A stretch of DNA of 45,777 nucleotides from Agreia sp. PsM10 (GTDB taxonomy: Bacteria > Actinomycetota > Actinomycetes > Actinomycetales > Microbacteriaceae), in assembly GCF_030433855.1 (NCBI RefSeq), contig NZ_JARUXC010000021.1:1-45777 (forward strand). Reading direction: 5' to 3'. Of this stretch, positions 26,301 to 35,260 are shown piece by piece (positions within the stretch are counted from its first letter, which is position 1; every line of letters begins with the position of its first letter). Position numbers and translations under genes: made by a program. The notes beneath the pieces were generated by a model. It was not told the origin of the DNA, did not search any database, and saw only the letters and a list, made by a program, of their open reading frames with translations.

Positions 26301-29300
26301 GTCTGTGCTGTCTCGACGGTGAACCGGTTCGTCGCTCGCTGTCCGCCGACGAGACCCGCCTCGAGAACGATCCCGAGCGAGATCGTGAACTTCTCCCCCG
26401 GCGCCATGCGCTGTCCGCCTTCGGGCCACGCGAACGAGATCGTGCCGGTGGCGGCGTCGAACGAGGTCTGCACGTCGGTGGAGAGGAGTCCGCCCGTCGA
26501 CGTGGTGAACGTCGGGGTCTCGCCGTCCCAGCTCAGGTGGTCGTCGAGCACGTCCACGACGCTCGGCACGGTCAGGAAGCCGGAGCCGGTGTTCGTGAAC
26601 ACGAGGCTCCACTGGTTGGGGTCGCCCGGGGTCAGGGAGTGGGCACCGTTCTGCGGGCTCTTCGCCACGTCGAGCGTGTACGAGCCGGTGCCGAGCTGGA
26701 TGCTGTCGGTCGCGACGGCCGTCGCATCCGCATAGATCACCGGGTCGTCGGTCCGGTGCGACCGTGTCGTCACGTCGTTCGAGACGGTGCTCGGGAACAC
26801 GACGGCCGAGCCGTCCGCCCTGGCCGCATCCAGCAGCGCGAGACGCAGGATGGCGGTCGCCGTGAAGTTGGCCGGCGGCGCGGTGCGCGACAACAGGGCG
26901 CCGTCGGCGCGACTGAACACGAACCGGATGCCCGTGACCGAGGCCGGATCGACGGCCGGGAGGGCGGCGGTCGCTGCCGCCGCGCCCGGAACCCAGTCCG
27001 ACGTACCGTTCAGCTGCACATCGACACGCACCCGGTCGGCTCCGGCCGGAAGCGTGACGTCGCTCGCCGACAGACCGGTCAGCCGGAAGACGTTCCAGAA
27101 GTCCTGGTCGGTGTCTTCGATGCTCACCTCATTGGAGGCGACGGAGGCCGAGCCCTGTGTGGCGCGGAGCGTCGCGGTGACCGGGTTGGCGCGGTCCTTC
27201 TCGATCAGGGTCTTCGGCGAGAAGGTCTTGGCGGCGGTGACGTCGAGCGCCCCCTGCTGCAGCACGACGGCGGCCTGCGCGGTGGCGTTGGGCGTGCTCT
27301 GCATGCCCGTCGGATACAGCACGGGGTCATAGCCCTGCGTGAAGGTGTCGTTGTCGACCGTCACCGGTGTGACGAAGGCGGACGCATCGCTCCGCAGCGA
27401 CACGCGCAGCTGGGTCTTCAGCGTCAACGCGATGGGGTCGCCCACCGTGATCGATCCTCCGTCCGTCTCCGGGTCTGCGCCCTGGTAGAGCACGCTGATC
27501 CCCACGACGTCGACGAGGGCGGAGGACGGCATCGCGAGCGTCGCCAGGAGGGTGGCCGTCGACGACGAGAGGACACCGGCGTCGGTGCGCTTCCACAGGG
27601 TGACCGTCGAGGCCACCGGATCGATACCGGCGTCGGGAGCCGAGAAGGCGACGCCCGTCAGGTCGAAGCGTTCGAACGGGTTGGTGGCCGGGTCGTAGCT
27701 CGCCGACGCGTAGGGGTTCGCATCCCACCCGTCTGCGGGCGAGACGCAGTCTCCGATCGATTCGACGGAGCAGGTCATCGGGTCGGAGACCCTGATGTAC
27801 GAGGCACGCGAGCTCGACTGGTTCGTCGCGGTGATGGTGAAGTCGTTGCGCGGGTAGCCCGTCGCGGGCACGTCGCCCGGCTGGGGAACCACGATGCTCG
27901 ACCGACTCGACTTCTTCGAGACCGTGACGGCCGGCGGCTGGTCGATGAGGGCGATGTTGTCCTGGGCACTGCGCGGGCCGACGGGCTCGCCGTTCAGGAT
28001 TCCCGAGACGTCGACCGTGTTGATGACGGTGCTGGGGTTCGCGTCGTTGTACCCGTGCGTGGCGGTGACCCACCGGTTCGGGTTCGAGGTCGTGTCGCGC
28101 ACCGTGTTGCGCAGCTGCCAGACGAGCCCGATGGAGCGGGTCGCATCGTTCGCGCTGCTGGCGACGCCCGTGCCGACCGGCGGCGCGAGGGGGTTCGAGC
28201 TCGCGGCCCTGGCCGCATCGTTGGGAACGACGGTGAGTCTCACACCGGTCGTCGACGCCACCTGTGCCGGCGTCAGGGTGTGGCCCGCGAAGCCCGCTGC
28301 CGTCATCCACCCGCCCGACGGGGCCGTCACGACCTGCCAGTCGCCATCGCTGTAGAGCTCGACCTGCGAGACGGTGTCCCAGCGGAGGAGCGGATCCTGG
28401 GCGAAGGTCACGGGGGCGATCTGCAGCAGGTCGAAGGCCTGGAAGACGGTCTGGGCGACGGTGCCCGGATCGCTCGACGGGTCGGAGATCGTCACGGAGT
28501 CGTACCCGGTGGAGGTCACACCCCAGCCGAGCACGGTGCCCGCGCGGTCACCCGACTGGGAGCTCAGCAGCGAGAGATCGGCCGAGAAGTCGGGGGTGAG
28601 CCACGCCTTGGACGCCATCAACGAGCCGGGACCCGAGTTCGATCGGATGGCCGCCGGGGCCGTGGCATCGACGGTCTCGCTGCGAACGACGGGAACGCCC
28701 TCGACCTGACCCTCGGCGACAGCGGTGCCGACGTTCGTGTAGGTGCTTGCACCGGCGTCGGCGACGGATGTCGGTCCGCTGCCGTCGCGCAGTTGCCCGC
28801 GGGCCTGGAACACCGTGTTGGGCGTCACCTCGGTTCCCTGCGAGAAACCGGCAGGATTCTCGAAGGTGTACCGCAGGCCCGTGATCGTCGAGGTGAGACC
28901 GGCAGGCAGGTTGCCGGAGTACACCGTGGTCTTGGCGGTCGCATCCACGACATGGAACTGCGTCCAGGTCGCGCCTCCGTCGATGGAGTAGTCGATGGTC
29001 AACGTCGACCCGGCGAGCACCTGCGTCGGCGCGACGGCGATCGGATCGAAGGCGTTCCAGAAATCGTCGCTCACGGTGCCACGCCACAGGTCGGTGACGA
29101 CGACCTTGTTCGGATCGACGTAGGCCGAGTCGACGGTCGTCGAGGTCGGCAGCTGCACCACCACGGTGGCACCGGCCGCGACGGAGCCGGCCGGCGAGAT
29201 CGTCTTCTCGAGCTGGACGTCGATGTGCGGGTAGAAGATGTCGAGCGGAGCCGATGCGGAGGCTGTGGCGGAGCCGCGCGCGTTCTGCGCCTCGACGTCG

Positions 29301-30889
29301 ACCGTGTTGGTCACGCGAAGGGGGCTCGCGTCGTCGGTCACGATCGTGGCCGACGCGGCGATGCCGAATGCGGCGCTCGCCACGGCGCCCGACGCGATGC
29401 TGCCCGTGAAGGAGAGTTCGAAACCGGTGATGAACTGCCCGGCGGGCGGCGTCGGCGCAGACGGCGTCGCGCCCTCGGCCACCTGCGTCGGACTGCCCGA
29501 ACCGCCGCTGAACAGCCAGGTGATCGTCGCGCCCGTCGCCCCGGTCGGGTACGAGATCGGCGACGAGAAGCCGTCGAAGGTCAGCTCCTCGGTGAAGAAG
29601 TCGTCGTCGGTGAGGGTGAGCGTCGTCACCGGTCCGGACGATTCGTTCTTCGCGGAGATCGAGGCGTCAGCGCTGGTGCCTCCCGGGATGCGGGACGGCG
29701 TGATCGACTTGCCTGCCGACACCGCGACCGAGAGCGGATCGATGACGAACGGCGCGGAGGCCTGCCTGGTGACCGGCTCCGCTCCGTCGACCGTGATCGT
29801 GGCGGAGGCCTGGTTGGTGATGGATGCTCCGGTGAACAGCGGCGCATCGTCGCGCCGGTCGGTGGCCCGCTGCGCCACGGCGAGGGCGACGCTGCCCGCG
29901 GTGCCCGAGGGAACGATCTCGTCGCCGTCGCCCGAGAGGAAGGCGATCCGCAGGCCGGCGACGTCGGCCGCCGCGACGGTGTCGGGCAGGGCGATGTCGC
30001 CGGGCGCGCGAGGCGATCCCGGAACCCACTCGTAGTTCCCCGATGCCGTGTCGAAGACGTAGGCGTCGACCCGCACGGAGTCCGCGCCCTCGGGCAGGGT
30101 GACCGCGCCGAAGCCGGTGAAGTCGACCAGAGAGTACGGGTTGTCGGCGGCGAGCACGGCCGACGACGCGGAGGCGGAGCTCGGCTCGAGGAGTTCGATC
30201 GAGCCGGCGGCGACGTTCGAGGTGTTCTGAACCGACAGGACGATCGTCGACTCCGAGCCCGGGGTGAAGAGCTGGCTTCCAGGCTGCCACGTCTTCGTGA
30301 CGGCGACATCGACGACCGAGGGGATGACCACCGTCACGTCGGCTCCATCGCTCACCGTGTCGGCGGAGGTAGAGGAGGCCTCTGCCGTGTTCGTCACGGC
30401 GACTCCGTTCGACGGCCAGGTCGGCTGGAGGTTCTCGGGAACCGTGAGCCCGATGACGACCTGGTAGGTCAGGCCCGCCTTGATGCCGACGGCTCCGTCT
30501 CCCAGATCCTGCTCGAACGCGACGTCGAGCTCGCACGCGGCGGTCACGACCGTCGAGCAGCCGTTCCACGAGATGGAGCTCGCCTGCGAGCTCGGCTGCA
30601 CCGTGGTGCTGCGCAGCCCGAACCCGTCGAACTGGGCGGGCATGGCGTCGACCAGCGTCGCGTCGAGGCAGTCGTTGTCGTCGCATCCGACGGTGATCGT
30701 GTAGTCGAACTCGTCGCCTGGCGCCAGCTCGACGGCCTGCTCGCCGTTGACGATCTTGGCGATCGTCAACAGGCCCTGCGGGGCGGCGACGGCGGGAGTC
30801 GCGACCACGACCGAGCCGATGAGAATGGCGACGAGAGTCGCGGCGATGGCGGCCAGCCTGGTGCCGGGCTGAAGACGGAGCGATGCCAT
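23306..30889 (-). CDS. Giant sortase-anchored repeat protein (DUF11/DUF5979-like)
   Basis: A 2527-residue surface protein. A signal peptide (1-36, cleavage near VAA/PQ) is followed by about nine Ig-like/DUF11-like modules, recognisable by recurring 'V-x-K-x-x-x-P' starts such as KSITPS, KTISPA and KTFSPK, with T/S/V-rich strands. From about 1805 to 2350 there are five tandem units of about 107 residues of the DUF5979 type (GPFTVQVTCTW, TVTNTF). A last DUF11 module comes before the sorting signal LASTG (2492-2496), a hydrophobic stretch and the tail RRARRA. This is the class E LAxTG pattern; no sortase gene is in the window. The ATG at 30889 has GGGGAAA upstream. Likely role: a stalk or adhesin on the cell wall. 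Confidence 0.9.
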   Translation of the reverse strand: MASLRLQPGTRLAAIAATLVAILIGSVVVATPAVAAPQGLLTIAKIVNGEQAVELAPGDEFDYTITVGCDDNDCLDATLVDAMPAQFDGFGLRSTTVQPSSQASSISWNGCSTVVTAACELDVAFEQDLGDGAVGIKAGLTYQVVIGLTVPENLQPTWPSNGVAVTNTAEASSTSADTVSDGADVTVVIPSVVDVAVTKTWQPGSQLFTPGSESTIVLSVQNTSNVAAGSIELLEPSSASASSAVLAADNPYSLVDFTGFGAVTLPEGADSVRVDAYVFDTASGNYEWVPGSPRAPGDIALPDTVAAADVAGLRIAFLSGDGDEIVPSGTAGSVALAVAQRATDRRDDAPLFTGASITNQASATITVDGAEPVTRQASAPFVIDPLSVAVSAGKSITPSRIPGGTSADASISAKNESSGPVTTLTLTDDDFFTEELTFDGFSSPISYPTGATGATITWLFSGGSGSPTQVAEGATPSAPTPPAGQFITGFELSFTGSIASGAVASAAFGIAASATIVTDDASPLRVTNTVDVEAQNARGSATASASAPLDIFYPHIDVQLEKTISPAGSVAAGATVVVQLPTSTTVDSAYVDPNKVVVTDLWRGTVSDDFWNAFDPIAVAPTQVLAGSTLTIDYSIDGGATWTQFHVVDATAKTTVYSGNLPAGLTSTITGLRYTFENPAGFSQGTEVTPNTVFQARGQLRDGSGPTSVADAGASTYTNVGTAVAEGQVEGVPVVRSETVDATAPAAIRSNSGPGSLMASKAWLTPDFSADLSLLSSQSGDRAGTVLGWGVTSTGYDSVTISDPSSDPGTVAQTVFQAFDLLQIAPVTFAQDPLLRWDTVSQVELYSDGDWQVVTAPSGGWMTAAGFAGHTLTPAQVASTTGVRLTVVPNDAARAASSNPLAPPVGTGVASSANDATRSIGLVWQLRNTVRDTTSNPNRWVTATHGYNDANPSTVINTVDVSGILNGEPVGPRSAQDNIALIDQPPAVTVSKKSSRSSIVVPQPGDVPATGYPRNDFTITATNQSSSRASYIRVSDPMTCSVESIGDCVSPADGWDANPYASASYDPATNPFERFDLTGVAFSAPDAGIDPVASTVTLWKRTDAGVLSSSTATLLATLAMPSSALVDVVGISVLYQGADPETDGGSITVGDPIALTLKTQLRVSLRSDASAFVTPVTVDNDTFTQGYDPVLYPTGMQSTPNATAQAAVVLQQGALDVTAAKTFSPKTLIEKDRANPVTATLRATQGSASVASNEVSIEDTDQDFWNVFRLTGLSASDVTLPAGADRVRVDVQLNGTSDWVPGAAAATAALPAVDPASVTGIRFVFSRADGALLSRTAPPANFTATAILRLALLDAARADGSAVVFPSTVSNDVTTRSHRTDDPVIYADATAVATDSIQLGTGSYTLDVAKSPQNGAHSLTPGDPNQWSLVFTNTGSGFLTVPSVVDVLDDHLSWDGETPTFTTSTGGLLSTDVQTSFDAATGTISFAWPEGGQRMAPGEKFTISLGIVLEAGLVGGQRATNRFTVETAQTLTACTNTSGNGQGTLSGLAANECGTSNYVQPVLGASLLTTKAVKGDVVDRTVSGARNITTPGGPCISDADGYYRSPCAANTMVGGTDEWKLRAVNSGTVAYTKLTFVEPLPVAGDRLLATGGSRGSTYRPVFDGTFPLAVDAPAGTTITWQFTAASDVCVGTGATAWPSDPGCANHPSASAWTDGATFAGDWSTVTGIRVVLDFASTAGAVLAPGGSAQVLYRTVNAPATEAEPDRAPVTVPVGDPIAWNQFGALASLSTGGTLSRAPIKAGVVLDSGSLQVTKSVTGEGAAFAPDTFEATVSCTVAGAPVQFAGGGVVTLDAANGYTTRVDGIPLGAECGITENGDEGAYGETTRTVTPSTVTIDVASDADGEVPAEQRVAITNDYAVGSLVVSKAVTTQATVGSFGPFDYTAVCAAYDGAPVALADGDAAFSLAAGESHAIAGLPVRADCTITETDTDGADASPNSVTSSTDGAPAVAGASVDVTVGTDTTTLDYTNDYAAGTLSVTKTLAGEGQEEYGDGPFTIAVLCTYDGQQLFDGSIELTGGETRTLDDIFPAGTECAVSETVAGGANETTIDSPTVIVPGPADGATLGAVTVDVTNTFNLGTVDVTKVRDGAGAETYGAGPFTVQVTCTWQKDGETLTIPLPDGGVLQLSEENDYRATVSGLIEGALCDTVETIDGGASSSAVTPAGGVTVPNGEAAEVTVTNTFDTGDLVVVKNRVGDGVEAFGTGPFTVQVTCTWVKDGVITGIDLGDDAKIELSEANDYTATVTGIIAGADCEVVETDRGLATASETDPADGRIRILADGDDAGPATVTVTNTFDVGQLSVHKTVDKAAAVVGDTVQYTIVVQNVGQIDAQDVLVSDRLPEGLSSVVADPAADASTPGFLTWTVASLPVGDSATFHVSAIVDRAGTIVNRASVETPDGPWVDPEVIGSCVDDHDESCADTVVTVPALAGDSLASTGLGSVERVLLFAVLTLLIGLGLVTLVRRARRA
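24068..24415. repeat. Internal direct repeat in the giant surface-protein gene
   Basis: The 27 bases at 24068-24094 recur exactly at 24389-24415, 321 bases (107 codons) apart. Each contains the palindrome GGTGCAGGT-G-ACCTGCACC and codes for the VQVTCTW strand of a DUF5979-like unit. The period equals one protein repeat, so units 4 and 5 are recent duplicates or are kept alike by gene conversion. Confidence 0.85.
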
Positions 30890-30977
30890 GGTGATTTCCC
30901 CACGAAGTTGGATCGGCGCATAGACGCCAGGTGATGCTTTCAGCACCATCGTCGGGATAGATCACTCTACGACGTAA

Positions 30978-30996
30978 ATAACTGAAGCTCAGTTAT
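30978..30996. promoter_or_regulatory. Perfect palindrome upstream of the giant surface-protein gene
   Basis: ATAACTGA-AGC-TCAGTTAT is a perfect 8+8-bp inverted repeat with a 3-base centre, about 90 bases upstream of the ATG. It is AT-rich against its surroundings, with no U-run on either side. The position suits an operator for a dimeric regulator; the regulator is unknown. Confidence 0.55.
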
Positions 30997-31063
30997 GTTT
31001 TCACGGGAAGTGGGAAATTCTCATTTCGAGGGGGGTGCGAAGAGTGGTTTTCACCCTCACATT

Positions 31064-31140
31064 CACCTCGGCAGCGCAGCCACCTCGACAGCACAGACAC
31101 CTCGGCAGCACAGCCACCTCGACAGCGCAGCCACCCCGAC
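31064..31140. repeat. 17-bp tandem repeat, four copies plus a partial one
   Basis: Units at 31064, 31081, 31098 and 31115 are each 17 bases of the form CACCTCGGCAGCGCAGC, differing at one to three positions, followed by a partial CACCCCGAC. The array lies between the stop of the L,D-transpeptidase gene and the palindrome before the giant surface-protein gene. Copy number may vary between strains. Confidence 0.85.
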
Positions 31141-31159
31141 CTCGCGGTCGCTCGGCGCG

Positions 31160-32686
31160 TCAGTAGGTGACGGTGACTTCGGTACCCATCGGGGCCCAGT
31201 CGAAGACCTTCGCGGCCTTGTCGAGCGGCATGTTGATGCAGCCGTGGCTCATGACGTTGCCGAAGTTGTTGTGCCAGTAGGCACCGTGCAGAGCCTCGTC
31301 GCCGTTGTAGTACATGACGTCGGGCACGTTCTTCGTGTAGTAGTTGGGCGCCTGCGTGAGGTCTGGATTGCCCATGTTCTGCGAGGTCAGCTTCGCCGTG
31401 ATGCGGAAGCTTCCCGTGTGCGAATCGTGCCCGGACACACCCGATGAGATCAGGAAGCTGTCGACGACCTGGCCGTTCTCGAAGAGGTATTCGCGCTGTT
31501 CGCTGAGGTTGACGACGATGTTGCGCGACGTCTTCGTGACCTGGGCGGGCGTGACGGTCACGGGGAGGACGAACGCGGGGTCGCCTCCGGTCAACTGGCT
31601 CGCGAAGGCGGCGGCGACTCCGCTGGTATCGCCCAGCGCACGGCCGTCGACGCCCGCTGCGATCGTATCGAGCGTCTCGCCCCCGGTGTCGGTGATCACG
31701 GCGCCGTTGACCGGGTCGCGGTTGACCGCGGCCGGCAGCGTGTCGACGACCTTCTGGATCGCCGCCTTGTCTGCGGTGTAACTGTAGGTGCCGTCATCGT
31801 TCGTGGAGAGGGTGATCCAGGATGCCACGACGGCGCGATCGACAGGCACGGTGCGCTCGTCGCCGACGTAGAAGCCGGCACCGTCGAGGATCGTGTTCAG
31901 CTGGGTGGCCGTGGCGGTGACCGCTTCGGTCGAGGCGGATGCGGGGACCACGGTGGGCGTCGCGTCGACCTCGACGCTGGACTCACCCGAGACGAGGGCG
32001 CCCTGCAGCGCATCGCGGATCGACTCGAGGTCGACACCGGCGCCGTCGACGGCGGGCGTGACCGTGTAGGAACCCGACCCGGAGTCGAACGCCATGGTCG
32101 CATTCACCGGCTCGACGAACAGAGCGGGAGCAACGGAGCGCAGAGCCGCGGTCGCCGTCTTCTCGTCGAGGGCGACGGTCGGCGTGACGGGCGCCTTCGC
32201 GTTCCACGCCGTCACCTTCCATAGGGGGTTCTGCGCGTGCGCCTGCTCTGCGAGCGCCTGCGCGTCTACCGACGCGCCCAGGTCGCCGCCGCTGAGTTCG
32301 GCTTCGGCGCCATCCGCCGCCGCGCTCGCAAGGCTGGCGCCGAGCTGACCGCCGCGGATGGTCGCAGTGCCGTCGGCACCCGTGATGATGACGGTGGTGT
32401 CGGCGAGTCTCTGGCTCACGGCGTCGGCCGCCGAGCCCTCGGTCATTCCCCCGACGTCGACGCCGGCCACGGTCGTACCCGGTGCGATCAAGACGAGCGA
32501 GGCGACCACGGCCAGCGAGACAGCGAGCGCGGCAACCGGAATGCCGATCCATCGACCGAGGTGACGCTTCTTCTTCGCCGGCGCAGGGAGGACCCACCGC
32601 TTCGTCGATGGCAGGGCATCTGCGCCGCCTGCGGAGGGGTCGGCGGAGACATCGGGCACGCTCGGTCGAGCAGCCAGCTCAGTCAT
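31160..32686 (-). CDS. L,D-transpeptidase (YkuD), membrane-anchored
   Basis: A 508-residue cell-wall enzyme that makes 3-3 peptidoglycan cross-links or attaches proteins. It has a basic cytoplasmic N-terminus, one membrane span (about 47-70), two PG-binding-like beta domains, and a C-terminal YkuD domain with HGAYWHNNFGNVMSHGCINMP. The catalytic Cys and the His of the SHGC motif are present, as is VVNLSEQREYLFENG. The ATG has GGGAGG seven bases upstream. It follows fprA on the same strand by 77 bases and may share its transcript. Confidence 0.92.
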   Translation of the reverse strand: MTELAARPSVPDVSADPSAGGADALPSTKRWVLPAPAKKKRHLGRWIGIPVAALAVSLAVVASLVLIAPGTTVAGVDVGGMTEGSAADAVSQRLADTTVIITGADGTATIRGGQLGASLASAAADGAEAELSGGDLGASVDAQALAEQAHAQNPLWKVTAWNAKAPVTPTVALDEKTATAALRSVAPALFVEPVNATMAFDSGSGSYTVTPAVDGAGVDLESIRDALQGALVSGESSVEVDATPTVVPASASTEAVTATATQLNTILDGAGFYVGDERTVPVDRAVVASWITLSTNDDGTYSYTADKAAIQKVVDTLPAAVNRDPVNGAVITDTGGETLDTIAAGVDGRALGDTSGVAAAFASQLTGGDPAFVLPVTVTPAQVTKTSRNIVVNLSEQREYLFENGQVVDSFLISSGVSGHDSHTGSFRITAKLTSQNMGNPDLTQAPNYYTKNVPDVMYYNGDEALHGAYWHNNFGNVMSHGCINMPLDKAAKVFDWAPMGTEVTVTY

Positions 32687-32763
32687 GCCACCACCTCCCG
32701 TCGCAGAGAACTCGCTCCACACATGCTATGTCACGAAATCGGTACGGCCGATAACGATCTGGG

Positions 32764-34116
32764 TCAGGCGTTGGAAACCCTGATCATCTCGTCACGAGGA
32801 ACGACCTTCTTGCGCAGCCGGCCCTCGGCCTCGCCGAGTGCGAGCTCGTGCTGGTCGAGCTGGTGCCAGCCGTCGATGGTCGTGAACTCCACGCCGCGCG
32901 AGGTGAGCAGGTCGATGATGCTCTGCTCGTCGGGGTGCGACGGCGTCCACCAGCTGGCCTGGTCGTTCACGACGTGCTGGACGGTCTCCATGGCGTCGGA
33001 CTTGGTGTGGCCGATGAGGCCCACCGGGCCGCGCTTGATCCAGCCGGTGGCGTAGACACCCGGAAGCACCGAGTTGTCGTCGGCCAGTGCCTGGCCCTCG
33101 TGGTTGGGGATCACGCCGTGGCGCTCGTCGAACGGGATGTCGGGGAGCGGCGATCCGAAGTAGCCGACCGCCCGGTAGATGGCCTGGATCTCGATCTCGC
33201 GGATCTCGCCGGTGCCCTCGACGCTGCCGGCGCCGTCGGGCCGCGTGCGTTCGTACCGGATCGACGCGACCCGGCCGTCGGCATCCGCCGTGATCTCGAG
33301 CGGCTTGGCGTAGAAGTGCAGGTGCAGCCTGCGCGACGCCTCGCCCACCGGGCGCTCTCGCCACTGGTTGAGCACCTTGTTGATCACGAAGACCTGCTTG
33401 TTGCTGGCGATGGCGGCCTTCGACGCCTCGTCGAGCTCGAAGTCCTCGTCGTAGACGATCATGTCGACGTCGCGCATCTCGCCCAGTTCGCGCAGCTCGA
33501 GGGGGGTGAACTTGACCTGAGCGGGGCCGCGGCGGCCGAAGACGTGCACGTCGGTGACGGGCGACGAGTTGAGGATCTCGTAGACGTTGTCGGGGATCTC
33601 GGTGGGCAGCAGGTCGTCGGCGTGCTTGGCGAGGATGCGCGACACGTCGAGAGCGACGTTGCCGTTGCCGATCACGGCCACCGACTCGGCCTCGAGCGGC
33701 CAGGTGCGCGGCACGTCGGGGTGGCCGTCGAACCAGCTCACGAAGTCGGCCGCACCGTAGGAACCCTCGAGCTCGATGCCGGGGATGGCGAGCGGCGCGT
33801 CGGTGATGGCGCCGGTGGCGAAGATCACCGCGTTGTAGTGCTTCTTGAGATCGTCGAGCGTCACGTCGACGCCGTAGCGCACGTTGCCGAAGAAGCGGAT
33901 GTCTCCGCGGTCGAGGACTTCGCGCAGCGCGGTGATGATGCCCTTGATACGCGGGTGGTCGGGAGCGACGCCGTAGCGCACAAGCCCGTACGGAGCAGGC
34001 AGGTGCTCGAAGAGGTCGATCGAGACGTCGAAGTGACGCTCGGCCTTGATCAGAAGGTCGGCAGCGTAGATGCCGGCGGGGCCGGCTCCGACGATGGCCA
34101 GTCGCAACGTGGTCAT
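32764..34116 (-). CDS. fprA: Ferredoxin--NADP+ reductase, FprA type
   Basis: A 450-residue FAD enzyme that moves electrons between NADPH and ferredoxin, resembling mycobacterial FprA and adrenodoxin reductase. FAD is bound at AIVGAGPAGIYAADLL near the start. The NADP site includes VIGNGNVALDVSRIL and HVFGRRGPAQVKFTPLELREL. Near the end, YATGWIKRGPVGLIGHTKSDAMETV is diagnostic. The ATG gives the standard N-terminus; the only ribosome binding site-like AAGGAAA is about 13 bases away, so initiation may be coupled to the polyprenyl synthase gene, whose stop lies 16 bases upstream. Confidence 0.95.
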   Translation of the reverse strand: MTTLRLAIVGAGPAGIYAADLLIKAERHFDVSIDLFEHLPAPYGLVRYGVAPDHPRIKGIITALREVLDRGDIRFFGNVRYGVDVTLDDLKKHYNAVIFATGAITDAPLAIPGIELEGSYGAADFVSWFDGHPDVPRTWPLEAESVAVIGNGNVALDVSRILAKHADDLLPTEIPDNVYEILNSSPVTDVHVFGRRGPAQVKFTPLELRELGEMRDVDMIVYDEDFELDEASKAAIASNKQVFVINKVLNQWRERPVGEASRRLHLHFYAKPLEITADADGRVASIRYERTRPDGAGSVEGTGEIREIEIQAIYRAVGYFGSPLPDIPFDERHGVIPNHEGQALADDNSVLPGVYATGWIKRGPVGLIGHTKSDAMETVQHVVNDQASWWTPSHPDEQSIIDLLTSRGVEFTTIDGWHQLDQHELALGEAEGRLRKKVVPRDEMIRVSNA

Positions 34117-34132
34117 GGAGGGAGGTGTTTCC

Positions 34133-35251
34133 TTAATTTGTTCGATCCACCACGGTGTCGGCGAATCGGCTGAGGGTCTTCTTGACGGTTCCGTCGGGAA
34201 GAGGAGCGAGGGCCTCGACAGCGCCGCGGGCCCAGCGGTGCGCTTCGTCGATGGTGGCTTTGGTGACCGGATGCGCGCGCAGCTCGGCGATGACGGCATC
34301 GACGGCGGCCTCGTCGACCGTGTCGCCCGGCTTCGCCGTGGCGACGGCGTCGATGCGCTTGAGCAGCGCCGCGGCCTCGGGGTTGCGCTTCGCGCGCTTG
34401 CGCAGATAGAGAACGGGAAGGGTGACCACGCCCGCGCGCACGTCGGTTCCGGCCTTCTTGCCGGTGGGCTGCGCCTTGCCGTCTTCGACGGGCGGCGACA
34501 TGTCGAGCACGTCGTCGATGAGCTGGAACGCGACGCCGATCTTCTCGCCGAACTCGATCACGGGCTGCTCGTACTCGGCGGGGGCGTTCGAGAAGATGAC
34601 GCCCATCTGCGCAGAGGCCGAGATGAGGGAGCCGGTCTTGTCGCTGAGCACCTGGAGGTAGTGCTCGATCGGGTTCTCGTTGTCTTTGGGCCCGATCGTC
34701 TCGTGCAGCTGGCCGAGGCACAGGCGCTCGAACGTGTCGGCCTGGAGCTGGATCGCGCGCTCGCCCAGGATGGACAGCAGTTTCGACGCCCGCGCGAACA
34801 GCAGGTCGCCCACGAGGATGGCGATGGAGTTGCCCCACACGTTCTGTGCGGTCGGAACGCCCCGCCTGACCGGAGCGGAATCCATGACGTCGTCGTGGTA
34901 GAGCGACGCGAGGTGGGTGAGCTCGATGGATGCGCCGGCCATGATGACCTGGTCGGTCACGCCGTCGCCGAGCTGGGCCGTGAGCATGGCCAGAATGGGC
35001 CGCACGCGCTTGCCGCCGGCCTCGAGCAGGTAGCGGGCCGCCACGTCGGCGAGCTCGTCGCTGAATTTGACCTCGGCGAACAGCCGGGCCTCGAGGCGCT
35101 CGATGCCGTCGTCGACCGCACGGGCCACCTCGCGGTCGCGACTGGTGGAGAAGAGTCGGTCGTGCAGGTTGAGCGACGACGAGAGACTCTGGGTGCGCCG
35201 GGCCTTGCCTGCGGGCGCGCGCGTGCCTGCAGCGGGTGTTTTCGGGGTCAC
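34133..35251 (-). CDS. Polyprenyl diphosphate synthase (menaquinone side chain)
   Basis: A 372-residue trans-isoprenyl diphosphate synthase that builds the long side chain of menaquinone. The first Asp-rich motif is DDVMD (in LYHDDVMDSAPVRRG), the second is DDVLD (in FQLIDDVLDMSP), and GGKRVRP lies before the first. An N-terminal extension of about 30 Ala/Thr/Pro-rich residues is unusual but poorly conserved in the family. GTG start. It is nine bases downstream of menG on the same strand, as in many actinobacteria, which supports a role in menaquinone rather than undecaprenol synthesis. Confidence 0.92.
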   Translation of the reverse strand: MTPKTPAAGTRAPAGKARRTQSLSSSLNLHDRLFSTSRDREVARAVDDGIERLEARLFAEVKFSDELADVAARYLLEAGGKRVRPILAMLTAQLGDGVTDQVIMAGASIELTHLASLYHDDVMDSAPVRRGVPTAQNVWGNSIAILVGDLLFARASKLLSILGERAIQLQADTFERLCLGQLHETIGPKDNENPIEHYLQVLSDKTGSLISASAQMGVIFSNAPAEYEQPVIEFGEKIGVAFQLIDDVLDMSPPVEDGKAQPTGKKAGTDVRAGVVTLPVLYLRKRAKRNPEAAALLKRIDAVATAKPGDTVDEAAVDAVIAELRAHPVTKATIDEAHRWARGAVEALAPLPDGTVKKTLSRFADTVVDRTN

Positions 35252-35260
35252 AGGTTCAGC

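Noticed and set aside
22070-30934. A 2954-codon open frame on the forward strand, antisense to the FAD oxidoreductase and giant surface-protein genes
   Set aside because: It lacks stops because of the strong G/C third-position bias of the real reverse-strand genes. Its product is Arg/Gly/Asp-rich low-complexity sequence with no domain, and its start lies inside another gene. The reverse-strand frames have signal peptide, domains and sorting signal.
31064-31140. CRISPR array
   Set aside because: The 17-bp units are directly adjacent with no spacers, and no cas gene is present.
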